A stretch of DNA of 64,000 nt from Monilinia fructicola (lineage: Eukaryota; Ascomycota; Leotiomycetes; Helotiales; Sclerotiniaceae). The stretch lies in assembly GCA_008692225.1 (NCBI GenBank), contig VICG01000016.1, forward strand, positions 1,198,001 through 1,262,000. The letters run 5' to 3'. Positions 24,084-35,788 of this stretch are shown piece after piece (within the stretch, counting starts at the first letter, position 1; each line of letters opens with the position of its first letter). Position numbers and translations under genes: made by a program. Below the pieces are notes generated by a model. That model had not been told where the DNA came from. It made no database searches and was given only the letters and a program-made list of their open reading frames with translations.

Positions 24084-26305
24084 GCTCCTGTATAGTATTG
24101 AAGACATTGTACAATAATATAGGAATCTCCAAATACAAGGCTAGATTTCCCCTCTTGAGTCATAAGGATTTGTCCCTTTCCCTTTCTACCACCACCCCAC
24201 TTGACCCTTGAGCCCCGAAGTGAGTGAGACACATGAACTAGAAGATCACATGAGAACAAGTCAGCGGTGAAACCACGAAAAATTTAAACACAAAACGTTA
24301 TCTTTCCTTGCCTTCCCGAACCGTACACGCAGGAGGGAATAGCGCACTGTCGCGAAGTATATATACTACGCTAGACCGCCGTAGCTCATTCGGTCTTCTA
24401 GATTGGATTGTGGATATCTTGGCATAAAGCTCCGGAGTCGGCTTTGTAATATCGTAGCGGTGTGGGGATTGGGTTGATTCTTTTTTTGAACTTCTATCGT
24501 GAGTGTGTTCGCGGGTGGTGGAATACTCAGTGTCGGTAATCTAAATTCATCGCTCAGACTTTGTGTGCATGGCGAATTTGGGATCTGAGATGGAGATCAC
24601 CTGGTGGATGCGCGGGGGGGATTGGGTCTCGTGGTGATGATTTAGGGTCTGGGAATGCTGGTGATGGGGAGAGTTTGTTCTCTCGCCCGGCCCGCATCCT
24701 CGTTTGGTATTCCGCGCGTCGCGTTGCGAGGACCTTCTGCTCGGTTCATCGGGCAGATCGGGCATCGAGTGGAGAATCCCGTGGATGCCGGCGGTGATGC
24801 TGGGGCCGTGGATCATTGGTAGATATGATTTGTATGAAGGGGTGGGGGTCGACGCGACTCGACTATGGTCAGCAAACGTGTTGCCGCGTGCGTTGGCGGA
24901 GCTGACGGAGCTTGGTCTGGGCAGATCTGCACGCTTTGGGGCGGCTGGCGTCTAGTCTGCTTACGTATCATACTTTCCTCGCTGCACTGCATACTCGAGA
25001 TGTCGGCTAGGTCTGTGGACGATGGATGATGATCTCGAGGGAGTACGAGTCGGGTTTTGTTCCCCTTCCCCTCCGTCAGAGGAGCGTCCGGGTTCTGATT
25101 CGTGTTCTTCGGCTCTGTGCTGGTGGTTCCGGTGCTCGATCCGTAATAGATGTTGCACGGGAGTCGCACACCGTACCTTCTCCGGTAAAGTCAAGCAAAG
25201 TACAAGGCTCTCCTCGGACTGCTGCGATCGATGGCCACGTTTTGGAAATCCGATTTCATATCATGCCCACGAGGGTTGAGATTGAGAATCGATCTTTTTT
25301 CACACCTCGTTCCTTTGGAAGGTGGAGAAGACTGAGCGTGCATTGCTTTGTTGCGCGTTGTTGACTCGTGGCTGCATGTCGCGTATGCGGGTACGGTGGT
25401 GATGGTTGCTGGTGCATGTATGGCAAGGTTATCTATCTACTGCTGCATCATCGCAACGGGGCCATAACACCCAGCCAACGGGCTTGTGGTACTCACGAAC
25501 ATGACTGTCGTGATTGTGTGCAGGAGCTGGAATATTCGATTGGTGAAGATGATGGATGGAGAGAGGTTATGAATGTGCGGAAAGAAGCGCGAGGATGATG
25601 GTAGGTGCGGAGCTTTGATCAGGGCTGAGCACGCAGTGGTATTCGATTCTATAGCTGCTTCCCGTGCCGATTGCGGTTGGAACTTGTGCACACGTCCTTG
25701 AACTCGCCCAGTATCCAGATTTATGGCATGGGTCCCTCGTCGTTGTTTCGCAATGCGGTTTATATTGCATGACGCCGAGACATCATCGTAAAAGGTTGCC
25801 TGGTCGAGCTCGCCTATCGATTCCCCCTGTTCGGTTCAAGGTGGCGAAAAGCTTCACTGGGATTCTGACATCTTTGTCCTTGTTCCTTTCCCGAGGGTTT
25901 GTTTTAATCCTTCCCCCTCCTTTTGCGTTTCGTCTGGCTATGTTTTTATAAGTTTGATATCCACCCCTGTTTTTCCCGCTCTTCGGGCCATCTCATGTGG
26001 TGGTTAGATTATATGTGATGTCATCATTTGATGGCATATTACTTCTACTTGACTTGACTGTTAGTTTGGGAGTTTGTTCTGTTGAATACTTGTTTACTGT
26101 GAGATCGTTTGTTGCAGTAATTTTAAGAAAATTACTGCTCTGGGAGGATATCTTAACCCTGAGCAAGGTGTGAGATGCTCCTCAGGTCCTGTAGCTCTTA
26201 CTCTAGGTATGGTATGTATGACGTGCAAAACTCAAGTATCTTGCTTTTACATGCAATAACTACGCAATCCCCCCCCCTCCCAACCTTCACGCTTCCCCCT
26301 TACCG
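24084..26305. other. Intergenic, no recognisable gene
   Basis: About 2.2 kb with GC-richer sequence at 24.5-25.4 kb. Open frames there overlap on both strands (for example 24813-25169 on minus) but have no recognisable domain. It may be regulatory sequence or a long leader. Confidence 0.45.
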
Positions 26306-27100
26306 TCAAAATCCCATGCCCCCATTCACCTCCACCACACTCCCATTGACATACCTCGCCTCAGCACTCATCAAAAACACCACCACATCCGCTACCTCCT
26401 CCTTCCGTCCAAACCTCCCCATCGCAACCCTCTCTTCCATTCTCTTCACCTCCTGTTCCCCTTGCAACACCGCCACATTCGTCGGCGTATCGATATATCC
26501 TGGCGCCACCACATTCGTCCTAATACCCCTAGGACCCAATTCCAACGCCAGACATTTGGAAAACCCGATAATGGCATACTTGGCAGCGCAATACACGGCG
26601 AAGTGAGAGGAGGGCACAAGTCCACAGATAGACGAAACGTTGACGAACGAGGCGCCGGAGGAGAGATGCGGAGTCACGGCCCGCGTGACATTGAACGTCC
26701 CCTTCAGATTCGTGTCGAGCACGCGATCCCAATACTCATCCGTGACGTCTGCGATGGGAACCGCGGTGGGGTTGACGCCCGCACAGTTGAAGACGTGGTG
26801 GATGCATGGCGTGGGGGCCGCGACGTTGGCGATGGCGGCGACGTACGCGTTGCACGCTTGGGGATCGCGCACATCGAGGGCGGCGACGCGCGGGGTGGCA
26901 CGGCTGCCGCGCGCCGATTGGCACAGCGTGGCGGTGGCGGAGACGGAGGTCAGGTGGAGGTCCGAGAGGTGGAGGGTGGCGCCCAGCGAAGCGAATTTGA
27001 TGGCGGTGGCTCTGCCGATGCCGCTCCCGGCGCCGGTTATGAGGATGCTTTTTCCGCTGAATGGGGCGGTCATGTCTTGGGAGCTTGGGACTGTCGGCAA
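26306..27100 (-). CDS. Short-chain dehydrogenase/reductase (classical SDR)
   Basis: NAD(P)-dependent oxidoreductase of 264 residues, the usual size for a classical SDR, in one exon. The Rossmann nucleotide-binding motif TGAGSGIG lies at about residues 21-28, an LDVRD dinucleotide-site Asp follows, then the NCAG structural motif and the catalytic set (VSS Ser, then YCAAK Tyr/Lys). The C-terminus has PGYIDTPTN and a VNGG end typical of beta-oxoacyl-reductase-like SDRs. There is no signal peptide, so it is probably cytosolic. Substrate cannot be assigned. A second in-frame Met (MTAPFSGK) about nine residues on could be the real start. Its GC content and third-position C/G preference are well above its neighbours. 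It has no frameshift. Confidence 0.9.
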   Translation of the reverse strand: MPTVPSSQDMTAPFSGKSILITGAGSGIGRATAIKFASLGATLHLSDLHLTSVSATATLCQSARGSRATPRVAALDVRDPQACNAYVAAIANVAAPTPCIHHVFNCAGVNPTAVPIADVTDEYWDRVLDTNLKGTFNVTRAVTPHLSSGASFVNVSSICGLVPSSHFAVYCAAKYAIIGFSKCLALELGPRGIRTNVVAPGYIDTPTNVAVLQGEQEVKRMEERVAMGRFGRKEEVADVVVFLMSAEARYVNGSVVEVNGGMGF

Positions 27101-28312
27101 ATGGTGTCTTTTGGGGGATTTTCTGTGACGCTCTTTAGGATTTGAATATGAGGAGAAGTGGAGATTGAGGTGGTGACATCATGTCGATCTTGCGGTGGGG
27201 TAGATTGATAGGAGATCCTTCAACCATAACCTTACATGGTGCATATGAAAAGATACTGTATAAGAAGGCAAACTCCACTCGGACGGTAGGATCAACGATT
27301 AGTGTCATTGATGGATGCATAATTCGTGATTGAGAGCTAGCGCTTGGATTTCAGGAGACGAATTTGCTAGACGTTAAGATTTTGACTAATTCTCATCGTC
27401 AAGTGTTTGACAGGTCGTTGTATGGCGAGATATCCCCGGTACCGATCACATCGATGATTTGAAGAGGGAGTTTGAGGATTTGTGAGGAGAAAGCATGGGT
27501 TGTTCAACATGATGAGATGCGTTAAAGAGGAAGCTGGACTTCTTATACCATGGGGTGGGATATCTTTGATTTATGTACTGTATAGTTCCAGTAACCTTCC
27601 TTTGCCTGAGAGCTGTACTCTGTAGAGTGCAAGCCGAAAAATCTGTGGTGAGGTATTGTACTGTAGATCTTTTTGGACGGTCTAGGGATGGAGCGATAAT
27701 TAGAATGACAGTTGTTTCCAAGCAAAAAAGGTATGGATGAGATATTCTCAGAACGATTGATTGACTTCTTGAATGAAGGGCCCTGTCTGTTACTTGAAGG
27801 CATCAAAAGGGTGAAACCGAAAACCTCTTACATGTGAAGGCGATCTGTAATAGAACGAATGGATAGTTCTACAACCTGCAATGTTCAAGTAAGAGATTTG
27901 TCTGATATATGTCTCTGGAAACCTTCGATCGAATGGGTATCAGATACAGAAACCTCGTAAGTCATTATAATAATTCCCGCCCAAATACAATCTATCACAA
28001 TGTTTCTCGCCAGCTAAGTCAATTGAACTTGTAAAGCTGCCAAAGTTCCTGATCGAGCATCTACAAGAGAGGAAAAGGCTGCTTGATTAATCAAAGTCTG
28101 ATAAATCAAGCTGCATCCATCCATGCACGGTTCTGTAAACAATCCCCACACCTCGGCTTAAGTACCATTCATTGCTTGTTGTTATATTAACCAATCATCT
28201 CTTGAGGAAAACTTTTTCTTTCCATGCTTTCATGATATAGAATCAACATCATATAATAGCACAATGCTCAATCATCATCAAAACAAGCAAACATCGCTTC
28301 TTGAGATGACAA
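27101..28312. other. Intergenic
   Basis: AT-rich sequence between the SDR start and the tRNA. No gene recognised. It contains several TACTGTA heptamers. Confidence 0.5.
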
Positions 28313-28407
28313 GCTTCATTGGTCCAATGGTTAGGATTCCACCCTTCCATAACCGATTCTCGGTTGTAAGCAAGGTGGAGGTTCGTGTTCGATTCACGGA
28401 TGTTGCA
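28313..28407 (+). tRNA. tRNA-Gly (anticodon UCC) with a 23-nt intron
   Basis: The anticodon stem CCACC/GGTGG encloses a loop with anticodon TCC (28346-28348). An intron at about 28350-28372 interrupts it after the purine at position 37, the canonical place. The D-arm region (TTGGTCCAATGGTTAGGAT) and T-arm (TCGTG-TTCGATT-CACGG) are standard. The acceptor stem pairs GCTTCAT with ATGTTGC, leaving two adjacent U-U mismatches at pairs 3:70 and 4:69. That makes it either an unusual functional gene or a recent pseudogene. No long T-run directly follows; the nearest is TTTCTTTTGCTTTTGTTTTTT a few bases on, which could terminate Pol III. Confidence 0.75.
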
Positions 28408-31400
28408 ATTTCTTTTGCTTTTGTTTTTTGTATATGAATGTGCTACAGTATAGAATGCGGCGGTATCGTTGAGTTGAGTTGTGAATGTTTTTGCACTCTC
28501 GCTACGGGATGAAGGGGTAAATTTTTATCGTTGGATCCACTGCGGGTGCATTGTTTCGTTTGGCTGCTTTAGATTGGATCTAGTTCTATCATGACTAATC
28601 ATAACATCGCAACGTCAAGCTCATTGTGAGGCTCCTCTATGTATATATACCCCATACATCTTCCTATTTACACATTTCTTAACAATCGTATGTATACCTG
28701 CTCGCAACATCTGATAAAATTAAGTCAGTACTGGAAATCATGAAGAGTCCGTACTGATAAGGAATTAATTCGCTCTATCGCATCTCCACTCTATGGCCCT
28801 CAAAACACACACCAACATCACCATTGCTGTCACCACTTTGCGACATTCCAACATGGAAGCTCCTAATACACTTGAAAATGCCTATGCAAATTGAGTTCCA
28901 CCGATTGCATATACATATGCAACCGGATCGCAGAATCCTCATGGATCTGAATGCCTAAAGATGCTCACATTCTTGAGACCCGTTGGACGCTCGCTACAGC
29001 TATTCGACATCCACTTTCGTAATTATAATACAATTCAATACATATATTCCAGGGCGGGATATAACCATTGATCGATTTTTTGAATAGAGAATGCGAAGGT
29101 ACTATATGATGGCTCTCTGTATTCTATCGACATCTCTTTGGTCCTATGAGATCCCCAGCATTCGGTACCCATGCAATGAAGTCTAGAGGATGGATTTATT
29201 ATCACTCAACTGGTGATATTATTCCAGCGCCGAGATCCCCTGATGATCTTCTAGATTCCACAACGTTTGAGTTCCAGCCCAACAATTTCATACTATTGGA
29301 AGATGGATAGATTTTCAAAGTGCTTGTAGCAAACTATCGAGCGCCATCTAAGTTTAGATGTTTTTGATACACTTTCAATATCTAACGTTTTGGATTTCCG
29401 TCCCACAGGTGAGTAATATCTCAGGGTTGAAGAATCAATGGACTTTCAGATATCTGGATACGAGATGCAGAATTGGATGATTCCTCTGGCTCTCAGGCCT
29501 CCTGGTATCCTTTGATCGGAGATTATATGCTGGGAAGATGTATCAAGAAGACATCAGGGATTCACCTTTTGTCCATCGCTGTCGTCATGAAATTTTCTCT
29601 GGCTCAGTGTGGTCGGATTATGCTACACCATACTTTCACTTCCTTTTTCAGACCCAGACCATCACGCATAGTCACCAACTTTGCTAATTCTAACAAAGCC
29701 ACAGAATCTCCGAACCTCAAAACATTTATTTTTTTGACCCTTAGTAGTATTGACAATATCTAAAACATCACGAGTTGCGTAACTCTGCCGACGTTAATAT
29801 CAATGCCCAGTTCTCCTTTGCGACCTGACGATTCAGGTTATTACGCGCATAATATTTGATACGATGCATGGGACACTACTGACATATTTGCTGGACTTCC
29901 AGGAGCCGGAATCTGGGGAAATTCTGCGAGATTCTGGCACGTCCTCGGTAGAATTCATGTAATAAGATGTGTACTCGACCATTGAAAGCGCCTTGAGAGC
30001 TTCAGACCTTGCTAGTATTTCACCTCAAAGATTTGAAGCTTCACTGTGGTTATTAGTATCTGATATATAACTATATATAGAAAGGACATCGCTATATCAT
30101 AACCATAATGTAAAGAAAGTTTAAGCAGTCGTGGAGCCATTGAAGCCACCTGCATCAATGATCAGGATACTTCTGATGTTTCTGCGTCACTTCCCAAGTT
30201 GGTTCCTTTTATAGTAGTCTACCAGGTCATCGTATAGAACTTACCGTTACCATGCTGCAGGCTGAATTCCAAATGAGCCAAGCTTATTTTAAGTGCAATG
30301 TGTAGATATTTAGACGTATCCTCTTCCGATACGCACATACTATCAATTCAGACCAGCTTTTCCAGAGCCAAGATAATCTAAGTAATAGTAATATTTACCC
30401 GCAAAGCAGTGCATCATGACGCAACACTTTGAGTCTTGAGCGCAACGTGTAGCATAACGATTGCGTTTTCTATAATGATGTCTTTGAGATGGGACGGATT
30501 AAACTATTTTGCGTGTTTAAAAGAGTCATAGAGTCGAGGTAATATGCCCTCGATGGTTATGTGTACCAGTCAAGTGAGACAGAAATCGATCACGGCCGGA
30601 TAATGGATCATGTCACATTGAGGGAGTTGTACGGATTGGTCGTATAAGCTAGCACTGGCCTCTCAAGGACTATCATATAGTTCTCTCTTTGATGGATCTC
30701 ATAATGAAGACAACGATGATCATAACGATATAGATAACAGTAGAAGTAGAAGTACTTGCAATTTTACAGCATCAAGCTGGTCCCAACAATTACAACTTCG
30801 GTCATGAAAGAGACGAATGTCGACTCGACAAATTATGGCGCTTACAAATGATGGAGAAGAGGAGTCTGACCAAAAATCCATCAAAAGTGACCTCAGCCAC
30901 AATATGGAATTCGCTTGTGTCAAATTATTAGAAAATCTTCTGCTTCCACCCAAAATGAGCTTCATCGGGAAAATCAGACGAGTAACTGTTCTACCATGTT
31001 CCTGCAATCTAAAGGAAGGCCTTCAGTCATGTTCCTAGCTCCGACACCGAAGTGCCGGCATCAAATATTGAGTGCATCATGTAACGTGAACACGATCAAT
31101 CACATGCCGGCAGACGTGAAGTATTGCAATTGTACTTAAATAGAATTGAGATAAATATAGAAGAAACGGATCCTTACTTTCGGACAATCCTTTAAGGCTT
31201 GTAGCCAAGTCTTATGTGTATGAAAGATGCCGATAGAGACTTTAGACAGTGTACGTGAGTGACATCGTGACATTGCATTCCTTCATCATTTGATGTAACG
31301 AAATGAAGGAGAATGCAAAAAACGACATTGAGAAAGAGGTGAGAAGCTTGAATTTGAGAATAGACAGACAGAAGGCATTGCTTATACAGATTATAAGCGC

Positions 31401-33188
31401 GTTTGAGTGGAAGGATCCTTCATCTAGTCAGCAATCCCCGGTGTGCGGGGACAAATCTTTCGAATTGGCCAATGGGAACCATTGTTTCTCTGAAGATATA
31501 ATTCACACGTGCTCTTGACAGAACAATCTTCTAATCGCCTTTCGAAAGATCCCATCCATTCTTACCAAAATTTCCATCCTTCGCGGCTGAGTCGTTTTAC
31601 ACGAAAGATTAAAGGGGTTTAGCGTCAGGGGTTGGGGCACACCAATCTTGTACCTGGGCCGTTGAGATTATGTAATCAGAAAGCCCCCAAATTAGATCAT
31701 TATCTGTCTGTGTGGGGTAAATTGTGCGACTGGCCTCCATCAACACATTAACACAGGTCCGACGCATCAAACACGAAAGTCTAGATGAGAACCTTTCTCT
31801 CAGAGCACATCTTGCAGAGTACAGTTCTCCAGGATGGACATGCAAGAAGGTCCTCTTCGCTGGAGTACTATCCGAGGCATTAATTTCAGACCAATGACAC
31901 AAACCTGGTAACGTTACGTTACCATAAGCTTCTGACTTTGTCGAATCCCACTCTTAATCAGGAATTGCTTCCTTCGTTTGTGCCGGTCAGATGTTACACG
32001 AGTATGATTAGTATGTTGCTCTAGACCAGGCTGGCGGTTTACATCCAGGTCGCGGCAATCAATTGTGCAATACTACACACATGTGGATGCTTGGAAAGTC
32101 CTTCACGAGATTTGAGGGTAATTCTGATACAGCGATTCCACTCAATACTGTTCTCCAGTGAGCAGTAACTAGGCTTCTGCTTATAGGTAGTCATGTATTT
32201 GACATTGCCCCCAATGGCAAATTCGATGTACTGGACGGTTGTCACTGCATCATTTAAACGCTCTACATTTTGGGAATCTCTCATTCACGCTAAGCCACTA
32301 ACAATTTTCTTCACCACACCATCTTGCATTATGTGTTAGGGGGTCTCAAAGGCGGTGTTGCCGTGTGATTTGAGAAGTCTCTAATCCCGGATATTCATGT
32401 TTTGGAGGAACAACTGATTAGATGCAAGATTCGTTGTGACAGGAGATATTTACCTTTGAAGTGTCGTGTACAAACAAACAGCTGACAAAAAATCTTAAAT
32501 TTCGATACCATGTTATAGGATTGAATTGGTGGGATTTTCTTGATAATAAGCCTGCGAAACTCTCAGAATTGTGCTATTTCACTATCGATCAGGGCTGACA
32601 AAATTTTCCTGACCAAAATTTTGGCCCCCTGGTCCTCATCGACTTTCCAAATCTTGTAAATCCTTCGGGAGCAGTGAATCTCCCAACCCTGAAACACATC
32701 GTCTATGATCCAATGGCAATTCAATCATACAACCTATCCTCATGGGAGATTGTTTCATCAGGAACTCAGAGAGTTGGCTCACTCTTCTACTCAACTACTC
32801 AAATCTAGATGTTTTCTTTGAAGGAATTCTGGCTTAGAAGTTGTAACTGGGGCCACTTGTCATAGGATTTGGTCTTCATCTTACAATTAATTCACTGCAA
32901 CCAATACCCTGCTCCAAGAAGGCGCAAGTCACCATGTTCTATTCATGGCAAACAACATGCTTGGAAACGGGAGGCTTGAAATTCCCCAGATGTGGAATTA
33001 TCTCACTGCCCTCGAAATAATATAAGTACGCTCTACCGGCCCGGAAATCAAGATACCATCAACAACAACTACTCACATTCATTTCTCACTTACATTCATT
33101 TTTTTTTTCCTATTTCGGGTTTTTTGTCCCATTACTCTCCTTCATAGCTTCATTTGATATTATCTACGTTCTTTTGTTTCATTTCATC
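28408..33188. other. Long intergenic region, no recognisable gene
   Basis: Nearly 4.8 kb without a supported gene. Short coding-like stretches exist (31303-31518 on plus with a charged helical N-terminus; 31609-31902 on minus; an ATG-less frame about 32600-32808 on plus with Leu-rich spacing), but none has a recognisable family. The last 150 bp are the pyrimidine-rich leader of the chitinase. Confidence 0.45.
33021..33026 (+). promoter_or_regulatory. Possible TATA box of chitinase gene
   Basis: TATAAG 168 bp upstream of the start codon, followed by a long C/T-rich leader, a common arrangement for strongly expressed fungal genes. Confidence 0.35.
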
Positions 33189-34560
33189 ATGTACTCAACA
33201 AGAAGTCTCATTGGGTTCGCAAGCATGCTTGCGTCCCTTCCATCTGCCTTTGCTACTTTCAGCACCACTTCTTCTAACAATGTTGCCATCTACTGGGGTC
33301 AAGGTCCAAACCAAGGGTCACTTGCATCATACTGCTCAAGTAAGATATTTTCTCCGTATATTGGTCAAGATATATGAGAAAAAGTACTAACAATTCTTTG
33401 CAGATGCTAATATCAACATCATCCCTGTCGCTTTCTTGGTCTCCATCAACAAGTTGGAAGTCAATGTTGGAAATGCCGATGTCACCCAAGTTGGAAAGGA
33501 TATCATCACTTGCCAAGGCTTGGGTAAGACTATTATTCTTTCCATTGGCGGCGCTACCTACAAGGACAACGAGCTCGCAAGCTCTGATGCCGCTAAGACT
33601 GCCGCCAAGAATGTCTGGGCTGCATTTGGTCCCAAGACCGCATCTTCAAAAACTCGACCATTTGGTGATGCGGTCGTCGACGGTTTCGATTTTGATATAG
33701 AACAAACAGGTCTTACCAACTTGGATGTTTTTGCTCAAGAGCTCCGCACACTCTCGGATGCCGAAACCAGCAAGAAATACTATTTGACCGCTGCTCCACA
33801 GTGCCCCTACCCCGACCAGGCTGATAAGTCTTTCCTTCAAGGCCAAGTCTCCTTTGACGCCGTCTTCGTTCAGTTCTACAACAATGGCTGTGGTCTGGAT
33901 AAATTCGTGAAGGGCAGCACTACACAAAACACCTTCAACATGGCCACCTGGGACAAATGGGCTTCAGAGACGTCCAAGAACAAGAACGTTAAGGTTTTTG
34001 TTGGTGTTCCAGGTAGCACCAGTGCTGCCGGCAGCGGATACATTGATCAGGCCACCCTTGCTGATGTCATCTCTTACTCCAAGACGTTCAAGAGCTTCGG
34101 TGGTATCATGGCTTGGGATATGGTCACCATAGTTGGAAATTCCGGATACCTTGCCAATATTAACAAGGCTCTCGGAGGATCTCCTGCTTCAGGAACCACC
34201 TCTCCCACTACCAAGTCCTCCGCCGCTGCAACTACTTCCAAGGCGTCTGTCACCCCTGCTAAGCCTTCCCACACGGCCGTCGGATCAACACTCACCACCA
34301 AAGTCAAGTCTACTACCACCTTCTCCAAGGCAGTTGCAACCGCAACCGCAACCGCGAACGATAGCGAATTGCCCTCTACAAAGACTTCTGATAGCCAAAG
34401 TATCGCTACATCCGCCGCCGCAACCACCACTTCTACTTCCTCTTCCGGAGGCGTCCCTCAATGGAGCCAATGTGGTGGCAGCGGATACACTGGGTCAACT
34501 GAGTGTGCATCTGGCTTCAAGTGTGTCAAGTACGATGAGTGGTGGTCTGACTGCGAATAG
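33189..34560 (+). CDS. Secreted GH18 chitinase (class III type) with C-terminal CBM1
   Basis: Endo-acting hydrolase of beta-1,4-GlcNAc polymers, expected outside the cell or in the wall. One intron (33340-33403, branch TACTAAC) splits Asn codon 51. The product is 435 residues. A signal peptide covers about residues 1-22. The GH18 barrel begins with NNVAIYWGQGPNQGSL. The active-site motif DGFDFDIE (DxxDxDxE) supplies the catalytic Glu. A long Ser/Thr/Ala/Pro linker, likely O-glycosylated, follows. The C-terminus is a fungal-type carbohydrate-binding module with four Cys (QWSQCGGSGYTG, then C..C..C) and aromatic YDEWW residues. The frame is intact throughout. A wall-remodelling, mycoparasitic or nutritional role cannot be told apart from sequence. 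Confidence 0.93.
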
Positions 34561-35788
34561 ATTCGTTTTCTTTCCAGGTGTTAATTTCCCCAGGGCACAA
34601 TAAATTAGACAGTTTTTGGCAGACGCATGTGGATATAGGCACCCCCATCACATCTTCGAAGAAATGGTCTAGCCATAACGGGGCAGTGAAAAGGTATGGA
34701 GATACCGGGATGGACTTGTTTAGCATTTGAGAGGGCGGAAGATCATTTTTGAATTTCTTGTTTTCAATTGGGACATTCTTGTTGGGTTCTGGTCAACATT
34801 TTTTTTTGGTTCTATTTTTCGCGAGGAAAGGGTATGAGTAGTTGATTGATTGATTGATTGATTGATTGCCTGATTGATTTGTATTCTTATTATAGTATGA
34901 TCGCATTTGGGACGATCTGGTGATTGCAACATGCATTTATGAATGTTACGTTTGTCCTGAAAGTCCATTCCAACTACTGGAATTAGCTTAGGTGTGATCA
35001 TGATCTCAGAAGTGGTGCAAAACTTTTACTGCCACCCTTGAATCAGGGTAGCGACCCCGCTCTTCATAATCATACCATGTTCGCCATGAATTAATACCTG
35101 CACGCGAGTTATGGAGCAAGCTACGATGGCGTAACGTCCAGACGACGAGTATGAGCAACTAGCAGGTAGTAACCTGCGCCTCAATCTAACATCTGGACGC
35201 TACACCTCCTCAACTGAAAAAGTGAAGTTTCTCAAAGACTGACAATATATAGCAGCTATCTTAATCCCGAATGGCCAGAGCAAGAAATTCCAAATCTAAG
35301 AACCTCTTTCTTGGCAGAAGTGTTGCGAGAGAGAATCCAGCACTCGTAATCTCCCTCAATACTCAACATCGTGGACGGTAAGTCTCAGCCTGATTTCCAA
35401 ATCATGTATCAAGATGAAGAGTCATGACAACGGCCGGGATTTCTGAGAAACAGTGGCATTTACATCATCGAAGAGTAATTTGCAATATTTCGCCATGTGC
35501 GGGAAGTCGACTTTTAAGAGCTGGTAGAAGGCAGGAATCGTGCAATTCAGTCCACCTCTTTATCGCTCTAGATGGTGTTGAGACATATATACGATAAGGA
35601 TCGATCATGTTACTTTGATAAGTCCGATAATGATGCCCTACTTCCAGCGACTTTTCTTTCCCGAGCTCTCAGCATTCTCGCGATTACTAATCTCTGACCA
35701 ATCAAAAGAGGTTTTATAGATATATGTATATGCCATACAGTTTGTCCACGTGTAATCTTAAGTCTCCTGCGTACCACCTCAAAAAGCA
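34561..35788. other. Intergenic between convergent chitinase and lectin genes
   Basis: 3' flanks of two converging genes. No gene seen. Contains a GATT tetranucleotide array. Confidence 0.6.
34842..34879. repeat. GATT tetranucleotide microsatellite
   Basis: About six perfect GATT units, one interruption (GCCT), then further units. Confidence 0.85.

Noticed and set aside
24547..25691. Possible gene in GC-richer sequence with frames on both strands
   Set aside because: Frames overlap on all strands, show no domain and cannot be joined by plausible introns into a coherent protein.
26462..27145. 227-codon frame on the plus strand opposite the SDR gene
   Set aside because: It is a GC-driven antisense shadow of the SDR, Arg/Gly/Asp-rich with no family resemblance.
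32600..32808. ATG-less frame with Leu spacing resembling a leucine-rich repeat
   Set aside because: Too short, no start codon, no continuation in either direction.
34074..34430. Minus-strand Val/Ala-rich frame opposite the chitinase linker
   Set aside because: It is antisense to the Ser/Thr/Pro linker codons of a well-supported gene.
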